NCBI GenBank assembly: GCA_021163525.1
Contig: JAGGTX010000177.1
Span: forward strand, 1 to 21,319
DNA: 21,319 bases
Origin: Caldifarciminota bacterium
GTDB taxonomy: Bacteria; Hydrothermota; UBA3072; B12-G15
Direction: 5' to 3'
Shown here: positions 1 through 7,365 of the stretch, in pieces
Numbering within the stretch: the first letter of the stretch is position 1
How the letters are laid out: every line of letters starts with the position of its first letter
The notes under the pieces: generated by a model
The model's database searches: none
What the model was told of the DNA's origin: nothing
The model's input: only the letters and a program-made list of their open reading frames with translations
Position numbers and translations under genes: made by a program

Positions 1-491
1 GTCTCTCCTGTTATCAGGACAGGCACATCAAACTCAGCAATAGTTTTTATTTCCTCCATTAATTTTTGAGATGCCCTTGATGAACCAATGTAAAAAGGGG
101 GGTCCTGGGAGGCAAGTATAAGTTTTCTTCTTTCATCTTCTATTTTCTGAAAAATTCTTTCAAGGATAATATAAAGTTCTTCCAGTGAGAATGGTTTCAC
201 AAGGTAATATTCTACACCTTTTTTCAGCCATGAAAGTGCTTCATTGGAATCAGGAAAGCCTGTTATTACAACGATTTTCGTTTCATTATTCCTGTTGAGT
301 AGCAGTTCAAGTGGATTTCCATCCGGTAGTTTTTTGTCAACAACAGCAACAGGGAAAAAGTCATTATCCATCAGGCGCAACATATCTTTCTTTGTTGGAG
401 CAATACTAACAGTATAGCCTTTTAAGGAGAGGAAATACTGAATACTTGAAGAGAGTTCCTTATTGTCTTCAACCAGAATTACCTTTCTCAT
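1..491 (-). CDS. NtrC-family sigma-54-dependent response regulator (partial, C-terminus beyond window edge)
   Basis: The readable 163 residues hold a complete receiver domain (about 1-120) with the acidic pair Glu8/Asp9, phosphoacceptor Asp52 in a VVDKKLPDG context, Thr77 and Lys99 in YYLVKPF. The start of an AAA+ domain follows at about 135, ending in VPVLITGE, the approach to a sigma-54 activator Walker A loop. The protein is therefore a phosphorylation-controlled enhancer-binding activator of RpoN promoters; its ATPase core and DNA-binding domain lie outside the window. The ATG at 491 is preceded by GAGGAGA at good spacing and lies 23 bases inside the end of the kinase gene, so the two are translationally coupled and very likely partners. 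Target genes are unknown. Confidence 0.93.
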   Translation of the reverse strand, partial: MRKVILVEDNKELSSSIQYFLSLKGYTVSIAPTKKDMLRLMDNDFFPVAVVDKKLPDGNPLELLLNRNNETKIVVITGFPDSNEALSWLKKGVEYYLVKPFSLEELYIILERIFQKIEDERRKLILASQDPPFYIGSSRASQKLMEEIKTIAEFDVPVLITGE

Positions 492-1497
492 TGCATCTCC
501 TCAATGACAATGTTACAGTGGTTCCATGTCCAGGAGTGCTTTCCACTATTAAATCTCCACCCATCTTCTTTGCAAGACTTAATGAGAGAGGAAGTCCAAG
601 GCCCGTTCCCTCAGGTTTTGTGGTAAAAAACGGAGTAAAGATATGTTTTTTTATGTCTTCTTCTATTCCAGGACCATTGTCTGAAATTTTTATCTGGACA
701 GAATTCTCGTCGTAACAGGATGTTACTTTGATTGAACCCCCATCTTCAATTGCCTCAATACTGTTCTCAATAATATTTCTTAATATTTGATTGAGTGAAA
801 TCTGGTCTCCCAGGGCACAGATTGATTCATCCACATTTATATCCATGGTGATTTTTTTCTCTTTTATCTTTGTTGAACAGATCTGGAGGGCTTCATTAAT
901 TGATTGTTTTATGTTAATCTTTTGAATCAACAGTTTGCTGCTGCTTCGCAACCTTCTAATGAGATTGTTAATCGTGTCCGTTCCTTTAAATGCCCTATGG
1001 ATAATCTCTGTGACATCTTCCGGGAGATTTTCATTTGACAATAACAGTTCAAGCGCAGCCCTTATGTTGGCAAGGGGATTGGCTATTTCGTGGATAAGCG
1101 TTGATGTCATCAGTTCCACGCGAAGTGCATTGTTCTGTCTCTCAATGGCTTCCTGCAATTTAACAATCTCTGTGATGTCCCTGAATATTACAGTTAGATA
1201 GCGTTCCTTAAACCTTCTAATTGTAAGCCCAATTATTTTAACCTTCCCTTTTATAATGTGTCTGATCTCCACCTCATTTTTTTCAGGATGTTGAATTTTA
1301 CCAATGAGCGTTGAATATAGATTGTTAAGGTCTTTGATTAACTCCGGGTGGAACTCTGAAATCAGTTTTTCTGCCTTTTTATTCAGAAAAAGAATTTCCT
1401 TTTTTATAATGTCAAGAATAATAAACCCTGGAAAGGCTTCTTCAAGAACATCCTGTAAAATGCAATTTTTATCACATCTTAGAAAGCTCTTACCCAT
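469..1497 (-). CDS. Soluble PAS-domain sensor histidine kinase (NtrB-like)
   Basis: This is a 342-residue kinase without a membrane segment. A PAS-like input domain spans about 15-115, ending in a typical FRDITE stretch. The HisKA dimerisation helix has phosphoacceptor His136 in HEIANPL. The HATPase domain has N-box Asn241/Asn245, a DNGPG loop at 273-277, the FTPFFTTK segment and the GTGLGL loop near 297-302. It should phosphorylate the NtrC-type regulator encoded just downstream, whose start it overlaps. The reading frame stays open back to a TTG at 1563, which would add a hydrophobic N-terminal helix, but a perfect promoter occupies that stretch. The ATG at 1497 has AAGG 9 bases upstream, so I place the start there. 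What the PAS domain senses cannot be told. Confidence 0.92.
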   Translation of the reverse strand: MGKSFLRCDKNCILQDVLEEAFPGFIILDIIKKEILFLNKKAEKLISEFHPELIKDLNNLYSTLIGKIQHPEKNEVEIRHIIKGKVKIIGLTIRRFKERYLTVIFRDITEIVKLQEAIERQNNALRVELMTSTLIHEIANPLANIRAALELLLSNENLPEDVTEIIHRAFKGTDTINNLIRRLRSSSKLLIQKINIKQSINEALQICSTKIKEKKITMDINVDESICALGDQISLNQILRNIIENSIEAIEDGGSIKVTSCYDENSVQIKISDNGPGIEEDIKKHIFTPFFTTKPEGTGLGLPLSLSLAKKMGGDLIVESTPGHGTTVTLSLRRCNEKGNSG

Positions 1498-1519
1498 GTT
1501 AGTCAACCTTGCTAAAAAG

Positions 1520-1548
1520 ATTATAATATAAATTAAAAGAGATGTCAA
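1520..1548 (-). promoter_or_regulatory. Consensus sigma-70 promoter of the kinase/regulator operon
   Basis: On the minus strand, TTGACA (1548-1543) is followed after exactly 17 bases by TATAAT (1525-1520), a full match to the housekeeping consensus. Transcription would begin near 1513, leaving a short leader of about 16 bases with an AAGG Shine-Dalgarno before the ATG at 1497. A perfect promoter suggests strong constitutive expression unless a repressor acts; no operator is obvious. Confidence 0.85.
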
Positions 1549-1563
1549 CATAATATATAACAA

Positions 1564-1966
1564 AAGTTAGAAAAAAATTTCAAAAAACAATAAAATATTA
1601 CACTTAAATGATATATACTTATGTCCCAAATTATTATATAATCCAAAGAAAAGCTAAGAGAGGTTTTACTAACAAATGAGAAATAAAAAAAATTCAGATA
1701 TAAGCGTTTTAAAAGGCCTTATCTTCCCTCACTTAATGTTATGTCCATGTATGTTAATGAATCTGGAGCCCCAGGGGGAATTCTGGCATGCCTTTAAATT
1801 TTCTTGCCAGGTCCCTTTTAGATGGGACGATACCTGTTATATAGGGATTGACTTGTTGATTGTGAATAGGTGATTAGTGAGAACGATGTCAATACGAAGG
1901 ATGCGAAAATCTTTGGGAAATCTTATACTGAATTTAATGAACATAGTATAAAATAGGGAGGAGGAA
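1564..1966. other. Long intergenic region with a possible short leader RNA or gene remnant
   Basis: This 403-base stretch between the divergently transcribed kinase and HTH genes holds no gene I can support. A TATAAT (1637-1642, plus) has no good -35 partner. Three small hairpins sit in a row at 1763-1828. A 65-codon frame at 1676-1873 and a 28-codon frame from a GTG at 1870 to a stop just before the HTH gene are open but have no recognisable product or convincing ribosome binding site. Together they could be the wreck of a gene. TATACT at 1924-1929 could be a -10 box for the HTH gene, but its -35 region is poor. Confidence 0.4.
1763..1828 (+). ncRNA. Candidate structured element: three consecutive hairpins
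   Basis: Inverted repeats follow one another without overlap: CTGG/CCAG with a 4-base loop (1763-1774), CTGGCA/TGCCAG with a 16-base loop (1783-1810) and, directly adjoining, GTCCC/GGGAC with an 8-base loop (1811-1828). The segment is more GC-rich than the AT-rich sequence around it. It could be a leader RNA element for the HTH gene about 140 bases downstream. It matches no riboswitch class I know, and short stems can arise by chance. Confidence 0.25.
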
Positions 1967-2290
1967 ATGAACGAACTTTTAAATGAATTGGTTTTGCTTA
2001 TCAGAGAGAAGAGGAAGGAGCAACATCTTTCCTTAGAGGCTCTCTCACAGGCAACGGGGCTGAGTAAAAGCGAATTGTGGATGATTGAAAAAAGAAGAAG
2101 GGGGATGTCTTTGAAAACATATCTTTTAATAGAAGAGGCATTGGGTTATAGTCCCGGAGAATTATTGTTTTTATCAAGTATCAAAGGCGAAGGTAATCTT
2201 GGAGAGATCATGGAAGAATTGAATCTACATGTTGACAAACCTTATGTTTATCTTTTGTTAAAGGCACTACTGGGCCTTTTGAAAAAATAA
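1967..2290 (+). CDS. XRE/Cro-type helix-turn-helix regulator
   Basis: This small DNA-binding protein has 107 residues. Residues 5-65 form a HTH_3 (lambda Cro/C1-like) domain: LIREKRKEQHLSLEALSQATGLSKSE contains the turn and the recognition helix, followed by SELWMIEKRRRGMSLKTYLLIEEALGYSPGELL. The remaining ~40 residues are a short helical tail, perhaps for dimerisation. The ATG is well supported by GGGAGGAGG 3-11 bases upstream. The 3' end runs 43 bases into the 3' end of the oppositely transcribed DNA glycosylase gene. No toxin partner or metabolic domain is attached, so the target is unknown; it may regulate itself through the long upstream region. Confidence 0.85.
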   Translation: MNELLNELVLLIREKRKEQHLSLEALSQATGLSKSELWMIEKRRRGMSLKTYLLIEEALGYSPGELLFLSSIKGEGNLGEIMEELNLHVDKPYVYLLLKALLGLLKK

Positions 2291-2934
2291 TCCTTCAACG
2301 GGCAGGTTTCACACAGGGGATTTTGCTTTTTGCAGTAGTCCTTACCAAGCCGGACTATAAGTGCATGATACTCATTGAAGAGTCCTGTATCAACGGGAAG
2401 GTTTTTATGGAAGATTTCCTGTATCTCATCATAATCTTCATCACCTTTTATAAAACCATGTCTTGAGAGGATTCTCCTTGTATAAGCATCCACCACAAAA
2501 ATGGGTTTTTCAATGGCATATAGGATGATTGAGTCTGCGGTTTCCCTCCCAATACCTGGAATAGAGAGAAGCCATTCCCTTAATCTCCTCTTCTCCAATT
2601 TTTTCATCCCTTGAATATCACCATTGAAATCTTCCATAAATCTCTCAATGAAGGATTTAAGCCTTTTTGCCTTCAGATTGTAAAAACCGGATGGTTTTAT
2701 CAGTTGTGCAAGTTTTTCTATGTTCATTTTGTTTATTTCTTCAGGTGAAAGTGCATTCTCCTTTTTAAGGTTTTCAATTGCCTTTTCCACATTCTTCCAG
2801 GCAGTGTTCTGGGTAAGTATAGCACCAACCATCACCTCAAATGGGGTTTCCCCTGGCCACCAGTGCTGCGGACCAAAATGACTGAAGAGTTTTTTGTAAA
2901 ATTTTAATATCAGTTCAGCCTTCAATCCTTCCAA
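2248..2934 (-). CDS. HhH-GPD base-excision DNA glycosylase, COG2231 type (3-methyladenine glycosylase-like)
   Basis: The 228-residue protein belongs to the endonuclease III superfamily. The N-terminal PFEVMVGAILTQNTAWKNVEKAI segment, the helix-hairpin-helix IPGIGRETAD (125-134) and catalytic Asp149 in VVDAYTRRI are all present. The lysine that gives endonuclease III its lyase activity (GRKTA) is a glutamate here (GRETA), so a monofunctional glycosylase acting on alkylated purines, as in Helicobacter MagIII, is likely. The C-terminal cluster motif keeps Cys201, Cys208 and Cys211 with canonical spacing, but the fourth position is Phe217. The gene ends the minus-strand operon and overlaps the permease gene by 20 bases. 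The start is uncertain: TTG at 2934, or TTG at 2925, which has AGGA 9 bases upstream. Confidence 0.88.
   Translation of the reverse strand: MEGLKAELILKFYKKLFSHFGPQHWWPGETPFEVMVGAILTQNTAWKNVEKAIENLKKENALSPEEINKMNIEKLAQLIKPSGFYNLKAKRLKSFIERFMEDFNGDIQGMKKLEKRRLREWLLSIPGIGRETADSIILYAIEKPIFVVDAYTRRILSRHGFIKGDEDYDEIQEIFHKNLPVDTGLFNEYHALIVRLGKDYCKKQNPLCETCPLKDYFFKRPSSAFNKR
2260..2279. terminator. Hairpin at the convergent gene junction, possible bidirectional terminator
   Basis: AAAGGC (2260-2265) pairs with GCCTTT (2274-2279) around an 8-base loop, inside the 43-base overlap of the HTH and glycosylase genes. No real U-tract follows on either strand, so it is a weak candidate for intrinsic termination. 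Confidence 0.22.
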
Positions 2935-4552
2935 TCCTTGATACCCCTATTTTTACAAGCCATGTATCAAGAAGAATTGAGATTAACATGAAAAGGATAA
3001 GCCGGTTTCTCATAATGGGCCATGGATTTACAGATATACCTTTAAGGAGAAGTCTAATGTAGTGTGAAAATGGGGAGAGGAAGATGATAAGGGAGAGCCC
3101 TATAAAACCAAGTGATAGTGCAGCAGTTAAAAGTCCTCCCATTCCAGAGGCAAGTTTTGCAGGATTGTGTTCATTGAAGTCAACAAAGATTGTACCCATT
3201 GTGGTTGCAAGGATTACAGAGGTGATTGTGAGCATCGTTCCAATAATAACCGTTACAATGGTTATTATGAATGAACCTGTAAGCCTGATGTTGCTTGTAT
3301 AGATTACATATATGGAGATAGCTGTGGTAAGGGCAATGTAAAAAATCATCTTTGTTATATATATATTTCTCGGTTTCACAGGTGCTGACCTCAAAATCCA
3401 CCAGTAATCACCTTCAAGGCTGATTGCAGGAAAAATGAATCGCAATGAGAGGGTTGCACTTATATATGCAACAAAACCTGTGTTTATGAGGGCCGTTATG
3501 CTGAGCCAGAAGACCTCCTTCACATATAAGGGTGTTCTCCTCAATGATATTACATAAAACAGGAGGAGTAAGAATATTATAAGAAACTGAACCCACTGGT
3601 TTGGTGAGCGTATAAATATTCTCCAATCCTTTGATAATAGGTTAACCAGTGGGGGTGGTCTTTTCAGGAAGAACCTCAACCTTATATGGGGAATTTTCTT
3701 TGAGTGTTCTGCTGTCAACCATGTCTCCCTGTACCAGTTTATACCAAGGAAATAAAGAATCAGGAACAGGGAGAGTGAGACAAGGATTAGGGAACCTGTA
3801 TATCTTAAGAATTGAAGCACATTTCTATCCAGAATTCCCCTGACAACATGGAATAGCCACTCATTCGGGAAATAAGGGTTTGAGAATTTGAGCCTTTCAA
3901 GGAACCTGTTAATTGTATATAGATTCGTTGTTTGTGGTATATTAAAGGAATACGGATTTGTTACTATGTAAATGTATATTATTATGCCTGATATAATACC
4001 GAGGATTATACCCAGTTGCTTCACACTCAGGTTGGGATTTATTCTTTTCAATACCATCAGTATTATAATTCCAGAGAATGAGGGGATTGCGATGAAACCA
4101 AGGAATGCGGGGATTGTGTAAACAATCCCCAAGGGAGAACCATTTGCTGTAAAGTATGCGAGCACAATGGGAACCGCACCTATCAGTGTTGCCCATGAAC
4201 TGAAGAAGAAGGTCTCAAATATCTTTGTTATAAAAATGTTTGCAGGGGGGACAGGAAGCGCCATGAGGAATTCCACCTCTTTAGACCTGTAGAATGTTGA
4301 AAGGGCTGTTATCCCATTGCTTATCAGGAGCATGAATAAGAATACAAAGAAAGAATAAGAGATGATTTTTCCTGAAATTATTTCACCAATCTCCTCAATA
4401 TTATTTAGGAATGAAAATGCCCTTAAAAAGACCCAGTATGTGCCAGAAAGGAATATTAAGATAACCAGAAAGTAAATTGGGATTCTTCCCCTGATTTCCT
4501 TCTTTATAAATCCCTTCACCCTCTTGAATCTGATTAATAAAAGTGTATTCAA
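2915..4552 (-). CDS. Multi-spanning ABC-2-like exporter permease (putative ABC exporter family)
   Basis: A 545-residue integral membrane protein with roughly a dozen hydrophobic segments. The pattern of a short basic cytoplasmic N-terminus, a first span at about 27-48, the STFYRSKEVEFLMALPVPPANIFITKI segment and a second similar half resembles permeases of the putative ABC exporter group. The phrase YRSKEVEFLMALPV is characteristic of the cytoplasmic coupling region in that group. No ATP-binding subunit lies next to it in the window, so it is an orphan permease here and its substrate is unknown. Its TTG start overlaps the nrdR stop in a TTGA, and its 3' end overlaps the glycosylase start, so the three genes are one transcript. 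No better start is available. Confidence 0.75.
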   Translation of the reverse strand: MNTLLLIRFKRVKGFIKKEIRGRIPIYFLVILIFLSGTYWVFLRAFSFLNNIEEIGEIISGKIISYSFFVFLFMLLISNGITALSTFYRSKEVEFLMALPVPPANIFITKIFETFFFSSWATLIGAVPIVLAYFTANGSPLGIVYTIPAFLGFIAIPSFSGIIILMVLKRINPNLSVKQLGIILGIISGIIIYIYIVTNPYSFNIPQTTNLYTINRFLERLKFSNPYFPNEWLFHVVRGILDRNVLQFLRYTGSLILVSLSLFLILYFLGINWYRETWLTAEHSKKIPHIRLRFFLKRPPPLVNLLSKDWRIFIRSPNQWVQFLIIFLLLLFYVISLRRTPLYVKEVFWLSITALINTGFVAYISATLSLRFIFPAISLEGDYWWILRSAPVKPRNIYITKMIFYIALTTAISIYVIYTSNIRLTGSFIITIVTVIIGTMLTITSVILATTMGTIFVDFNEHNPAKLASGMGGLLTAALSLGFIGLSLIIFLSPFSHYIRLLLKGISVNPWPIMRNRLILFMLISILLDTWLVKIGVSRIGRIEG

Positions 4553-4998
4553 CCCTTCAGATTCTTCAGTTCCTTCAAGAATTCCTTTTTATCACGGAAT
4601 TCCCTGTAAACAGAGGCAAACCTCACATAGGAAATTTCATCCAGTTCCTTCAGCCTTTTCATTATCTCCTCGCCGATTATCCTTGACTCCACCTCCGTTT
4701 TACCAAGGTCTGATACAACGGATACAACTTCGTCAACAAGGCTTTCTATCTTTTCCCTTGGAATGGGTCTCTTGTGGCAAGCCGTTAGAATACCCTGGAG
4801 TATTTTATCCCTTTCAAAGGGTTCCCGTGTTCCATCCTTTTTTATCACAAGCAGTGGTGTTTTCTCAATATATTCATATGTGGTGAATCTCCTGCCACAT
4901 GAGAGGCATTCCCTTCTTCTCCTTATTGCCTCACCATCCTTTACAAGCCTTGTGTCAATCACCCTGTCATTGTCATCACCACAGTATGGACATTTCAT
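4549..4998 (-). CDS. nrdR: Transcriptional repressor NrdR
   Basis: A 149-residue NrdR of normal length. An N-terminal zinc ribbon has Cys3, Cys6, Cys31 and Cys34 (MKCPYCG ... CLSCGRRFTTYE), followed by an ATP-cone domain from about residue 48 to 138. NrdR senses dATP/ATP through the cone and represses ribonucleotide reductase genes by binding paired NrdR boxes. No reductase gene is in the window. The frame is open back to a TTG at 5013, but the family start MKCPYCG is at 4998, and a promoter puts transcription start exactly on that ATG. It shares an operon with a permease and a DNA glycosylase, a combination whose logic I cannot derive beyond a loose link of nucleotide supply and DNA repair. 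Confidence 0.96.
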   Translation of the reverse strand: MKCPYCGDDNDRVIDTRLVKDGEAIRRRRECLSCGRRFTTYEYIEKTPLLVIKKDGTREPFERDKILQGILTACHKRPIPREKIESLVDEVVSVVSDLGKTEVESRIIGEEIMKRLKELDEISYVRFASVYREFRDKKEFLKELKNLKG

Positions 4999-5014
4999 GA
5001 TAATATTATACAAT
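4987..5014 (+). promoter_or_regulatory. Promoter of the ogg2-type gene, predicted leaderless
   Basis: TGGACA (4987-4992, 5 of 6 consensus) is followed after 16 bases by TACAAT (5009-5014, 5 of 6). The predicted start, 5021, is one base before the ATG at 5022. It overlaps the divergent nrdR promoter, so the two polymerases should compete. Confidence 0.6.
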
Positions 5015-5032
5015 AAATTTTATGGAGGTCAA
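5005..5032 (-). promoter_or_regulatory. Promoter of the nrdR operon, predicted leaderless
   Basis: On the minus strand TTGACC (5032-5027) and TATAAT (5010-5005) are 16 bases apart. Counting seven bases on from the -10 box places +1 at 4998, the A of the nrdR ATG. There is no Shine-Dalgarno. The -35 box lies inside the first codons of the divergent glycosylase gene. Confidence 0.7.
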
Positions 5033-5666
5033 ATATGAAATAAAAGAATTATACAGGGATGTAAGGCCCTTGATTGAAAAGAGATTGACAGAATTCAGGA
5101 TAATGTGGGAAAAAGGGGATGATTATGCCATGTTCAAGGAGTTTATATTCTGCCTTCTCACACCACAGTCAAAGGCAAAGATTTGCTGGGATGCTGTTGA
5201 AAGAATGGAAAAGAAGAGTCTTTTGATGAATGGAGATTACAGGGAGATACTTGAATGTCTTGAAGGGGTGAGGTTCAGGAATAAAAAGGCAGAATACATT
5301 ATTAATTCAAGGGCAATCTTTCTGGAGAATGGTATTCCAAGGGTAAAACCCATAATTTCCAGGTTTAAATCACCTGAAGAGGCAAGGGATTTTCTTGTTA
5401 AAGATGTGAAGGGGATGGGATACAAGGAGGCAAGCCATTTTTTAAGGAATATTGGTTGTGGAAAAAATCTTGCCATACTTGACAGGCATATTTTGAAAAA
5501 TTTAAAATTTCTTGGAAAAATTAAGCATATTCCTCAATCAATTTCAAGAAGAATATATATGGAATTAGAAAATATCTTCCTGAGAACCGCAGAAGAACTG
5601 GATATTCCTCCAGCCCATCTTGACCTGTTACTCTGGTTCAAAGAGAGCGGTGAAGTGTTTAAATAG
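5022..5666 (+). CDS. N-glycosylase/DNA lyase, Ogg2 type (8-oxoguanine repair)
   Basis: The 214-residue protein matches the short Ogg2 group known from archaea and Thermotoga. The FKEFIFCLLTPQSKAKICW segment (39-56) is a family hallmark. The HhH region VKGMGYKEASHFLRNIG carries the probable Schiff-base Lys135, catalytic Asp154 sits in LDRHI, and the protein ends in the conserved LWFKESGEVFK tail that recognises the oxidised base. It removes 8-oxoguanine and nicks the strand by beta-elimination. The ATG at 5022 has no ribosome binding site but sits at the predicted transcription start. It lies 37 bases upstream of dnaG and could be cotranscribed with it. It is the second DNA glycosylase within 3.5 kb. 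Confidence 0.93.
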   Translation: MEVKYEIKELYRDVRPLIEKRLTEFRIMWEKGDDYAMFKEFIFCLLTPQSKAKICWDAVERMEKKSLLMNGDYREILECLEGVRFRNKKAEYIINSRAIFLENGIPRVKPIISRFKSPEEARDFLVKDVKGMGYKEASHFLRNIGCGKNLAILDRHILKNLKFLGKIKHIPQSISRRIYMELENIFLRTAEELDIPPAHLDLLLWFKESGEVFK

Positions 5667-5669
5667 GGC

Positions 5670-5697
5670 TTGCGAATTTTCTGAAAAAACATAAATT
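5670..5697 (+). promoter_or_regulatory. Weak possible promoter in front of dnaG
   Basis: TTGCGA (5670-5675), 16 bases and TAAATT (5692-5697) place +1 on the dnaG ATG at 5704. Both boxes are imperfect (4 of 6), so dnaG may instead be read from the upstream glycosylase promoter. The geometry matches the stronger leaderless promoters in the window, and dnaG has no Shine-Dalgarno. Confidence 0.35.
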
Positions 5698-5703
5698 TTA
5701 ACT

Positions 5704-7365
5704 ATGCCACTAAAGGATGTGGTGGATAAAATAAAAGAACATGTTGATATAGTAGAGGTTATAGGTTCAAGGGTTTCCCTTAAGAAAGTCGGTAAGAATT
5801 ATAAAGGTCTCTGTCCCTTCCATGACGATAGAAACCCCTCGTTTTATGTAAATCCAGAACTGGGTGTTTATCACTGCTTCGGTTGTGGAGCAAGTGGTGA
5901 TGTTATAAAGTTTGTTCAGGAATACGAAAAGATGAGTTTTGTTGATGCCCTGAAGTACCTTGGGGACCTGGTTGGTATAAGTGTAAAGTTAACGGGGGAT
6001 GCACAGGACAGATTCTATCAAGTGAATGAGGAGGCTGCAAAGATATACCATTCTTTGCTTCCACAAAGCCAGACTGCACTCAATTATCTTAAACAAAGGG
6101 GCATAACTGAGGAAACCATTGAGGAGTTCCAGCTGGGGTATGCCCCAAATTCTGATGTTATACTTTCCAGACTTGGTGCAAAATTTGGCATTGATGTCCT
6201 TCTGAAGGTTGGGCTTGTGATAAGGGGTCAGGGAAGAATGTATGATAGGTTCAGGAATAGGTTGATGTTTCCTATTTATTCCCCAGCGGGAAGGGTGGCT
6301 GGATTTGGTGGAAGAATTCTTGGCGAGGGGATGCCCAAATATATGAATTCTCCTGAATCACCCGTGTATTCCAAAAGGAACTCATTATATTCTGTTTTTC
6401 ATTCAAGAAAGGAAATACTTGAGAAAAAGAGCGTAATCCTTGTTGAGGGTTATTTTGACTACCTGAGTATGTATCAGGCAGGGTTCAAGAATGTGCTTGC
6501 GAGCCTTGGAACATCACTAACTGAACAGCAAACCCGGTTAATATCCAGATATGCCCAAAAAGTCTATCTTTTTTATGATATGGATGAGGCTGGTAAGAAG
6601 GCATCATTGAGGTCCATGGGGCTTCTTATTGACAGGAATGTTGAAATCATGCTTTGTTCTTCCAGTGAAGGGAAAGACCCTGATGAGATTTTGAGAAAAG
6701 AAGGGAATGAGGGAATTAAAAGTATACTTTCCAGTTCAAAGGGGTTTATTGATGTTTTGCTTGAGGATTATTCTCAAAAGTATGACCTTAAAAACCCATC
6801 AGACCTCACAAAGGTTGTTAATGACTTCAGGGAGATTCTTTCAAGGATAAGGGACGGTGTTAAGCAGGAGATTTACAGGGAAAAAATCTCCAGAGAACTG
6901 ATGATTAAGGAAGAACTTCTGATGGTTAGAAGAAAAGGTGGGGTTGAAAGAAAAGAGGGTGTGAAATTATCCCCTGATGTAAAACTGGAACTTGCACTTA
7001 TGGCATCCATGCTTCTCAATGGGTACAGAGATGAAGACCTTTCCATCCTTGATGGATTTAACTTTAAACTGGATGTTGTCTCTGAATTCATAAAAAAGGC
7101 CGGGGAAGAAAGGGTGGATAGTGAGGAGATTGTTCCCAATCTTCCCCAACCTTACAGGGATGAGGTCTATAAGATGCTCATAAACGGGGTTGACCCTGTT
7201 GGAGATGTGGTAAGGAGGTTGAAACTCCAGAGAATCCAGGAGAAACTGGAAGAAACGGCCAGGAAGATAAAGGAACATGAAAAAAGGGGAGAGGTTGTAA
7301 CTACTCTTCTGAAGATACAGGATGACCTTTTAAGGGAGAAACTTAAAATCCTTAGGGAGGGGTGA
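5704..7365 (+). CDS. dnaG: DNA primase DnaG
   Basis: The 553-residue primase makes RNA primers for replication. The N-terminal CHC2 zinc finger uses Cys37, His40, Cys58 and Cys61 ([11 protein letters not shown] ... [11 protein letters not shown]). The RNA polymerase basic patch [10 protein letters not shown] (182-191) and GFGGR follow. The TOPRIM fold has Glu248 in [12 protein letters not shown] at 292-294 and DPD at 325-327. The C-terminal ~150 residues are helical and should be the helicase-binding domain; the total is a little shorter than the usual 580-640. The stop codon overlaps the rpoD start (TGATG), the classical dnaG-rpoD arrangement. No Shine-Dalgarno precedes the ATG. Confidence 0.97.
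   Translation: MPLKDVVDKIKEHVDIVEVIGSRVSLKKVGKNYKGLCPFHDDRNPSFYVNPELGVYHCFGCGASGDVIKFVQEYEKMSFVDALKYLGDLVGISVKLTGDAQDRFYQVNEEAAKIYHSLLPQSQTALNYLKQRGITEETIEEFQLGYAPNSDVILSRLGAKFGIDVLLKVGLVIRGQGRMYDRFRNRLMFPIYSPAGRVAGFGGRILGEGMPKYMNSPESPVYSKRNSLYSVFHSRKEILEKKSVILVEGYFDYLSMYQAGFKNVLASLGTSLTEQQTRLISRYAQKVYLFYDMDEAGKKASLRSMGLLIDRNVEIMLCSSSEGKDPDEILRKEGNEGIKSILSSSKGFIDVLLEDYSQKYDLKNPSDLTKVVNDFREILSRIRDGVKQEIYREKISRELMIKEELLMVRRKGGVERKEGVKLSPDVKLELALMASMLLNGYRDEDLSILDGFNFKLDVVSEFIKKAGEERVDSEEIVPNLPQPYRDEVYKMLINGVDPVGDVVRRLKLQRIQEKLEETARKIKEHEKRGEVVTTLLKIQDDLLREKLKILREG

Noticed and set aside
1498..1563. N-terminal transmembrane extension of the histidine kinase from a TTG at 1563
   Set aside because: The stretch contains a perfect -35/-10 promoter on the same strand, and the ATG at 1497 has its own ribosome binding site.
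1740..1830. Sigma-54 promoter (TGGCAC-N5-TTGCA) near CTGGCATGCC, suggested by the two RpoN activators in the window
   Set aside because: No GC pair at the right spacing for a -12 element; the GGC belongs to a hairpin stem. No convincing sigma-54 promoter found by eye elsewhere.
1676..1873. 65-codon open frame as a protein-coding gene
   Set aside because: Poor ribosome binding site spacing, unusual composition (many Cys, Trp, Phe) and no recognisable domain.
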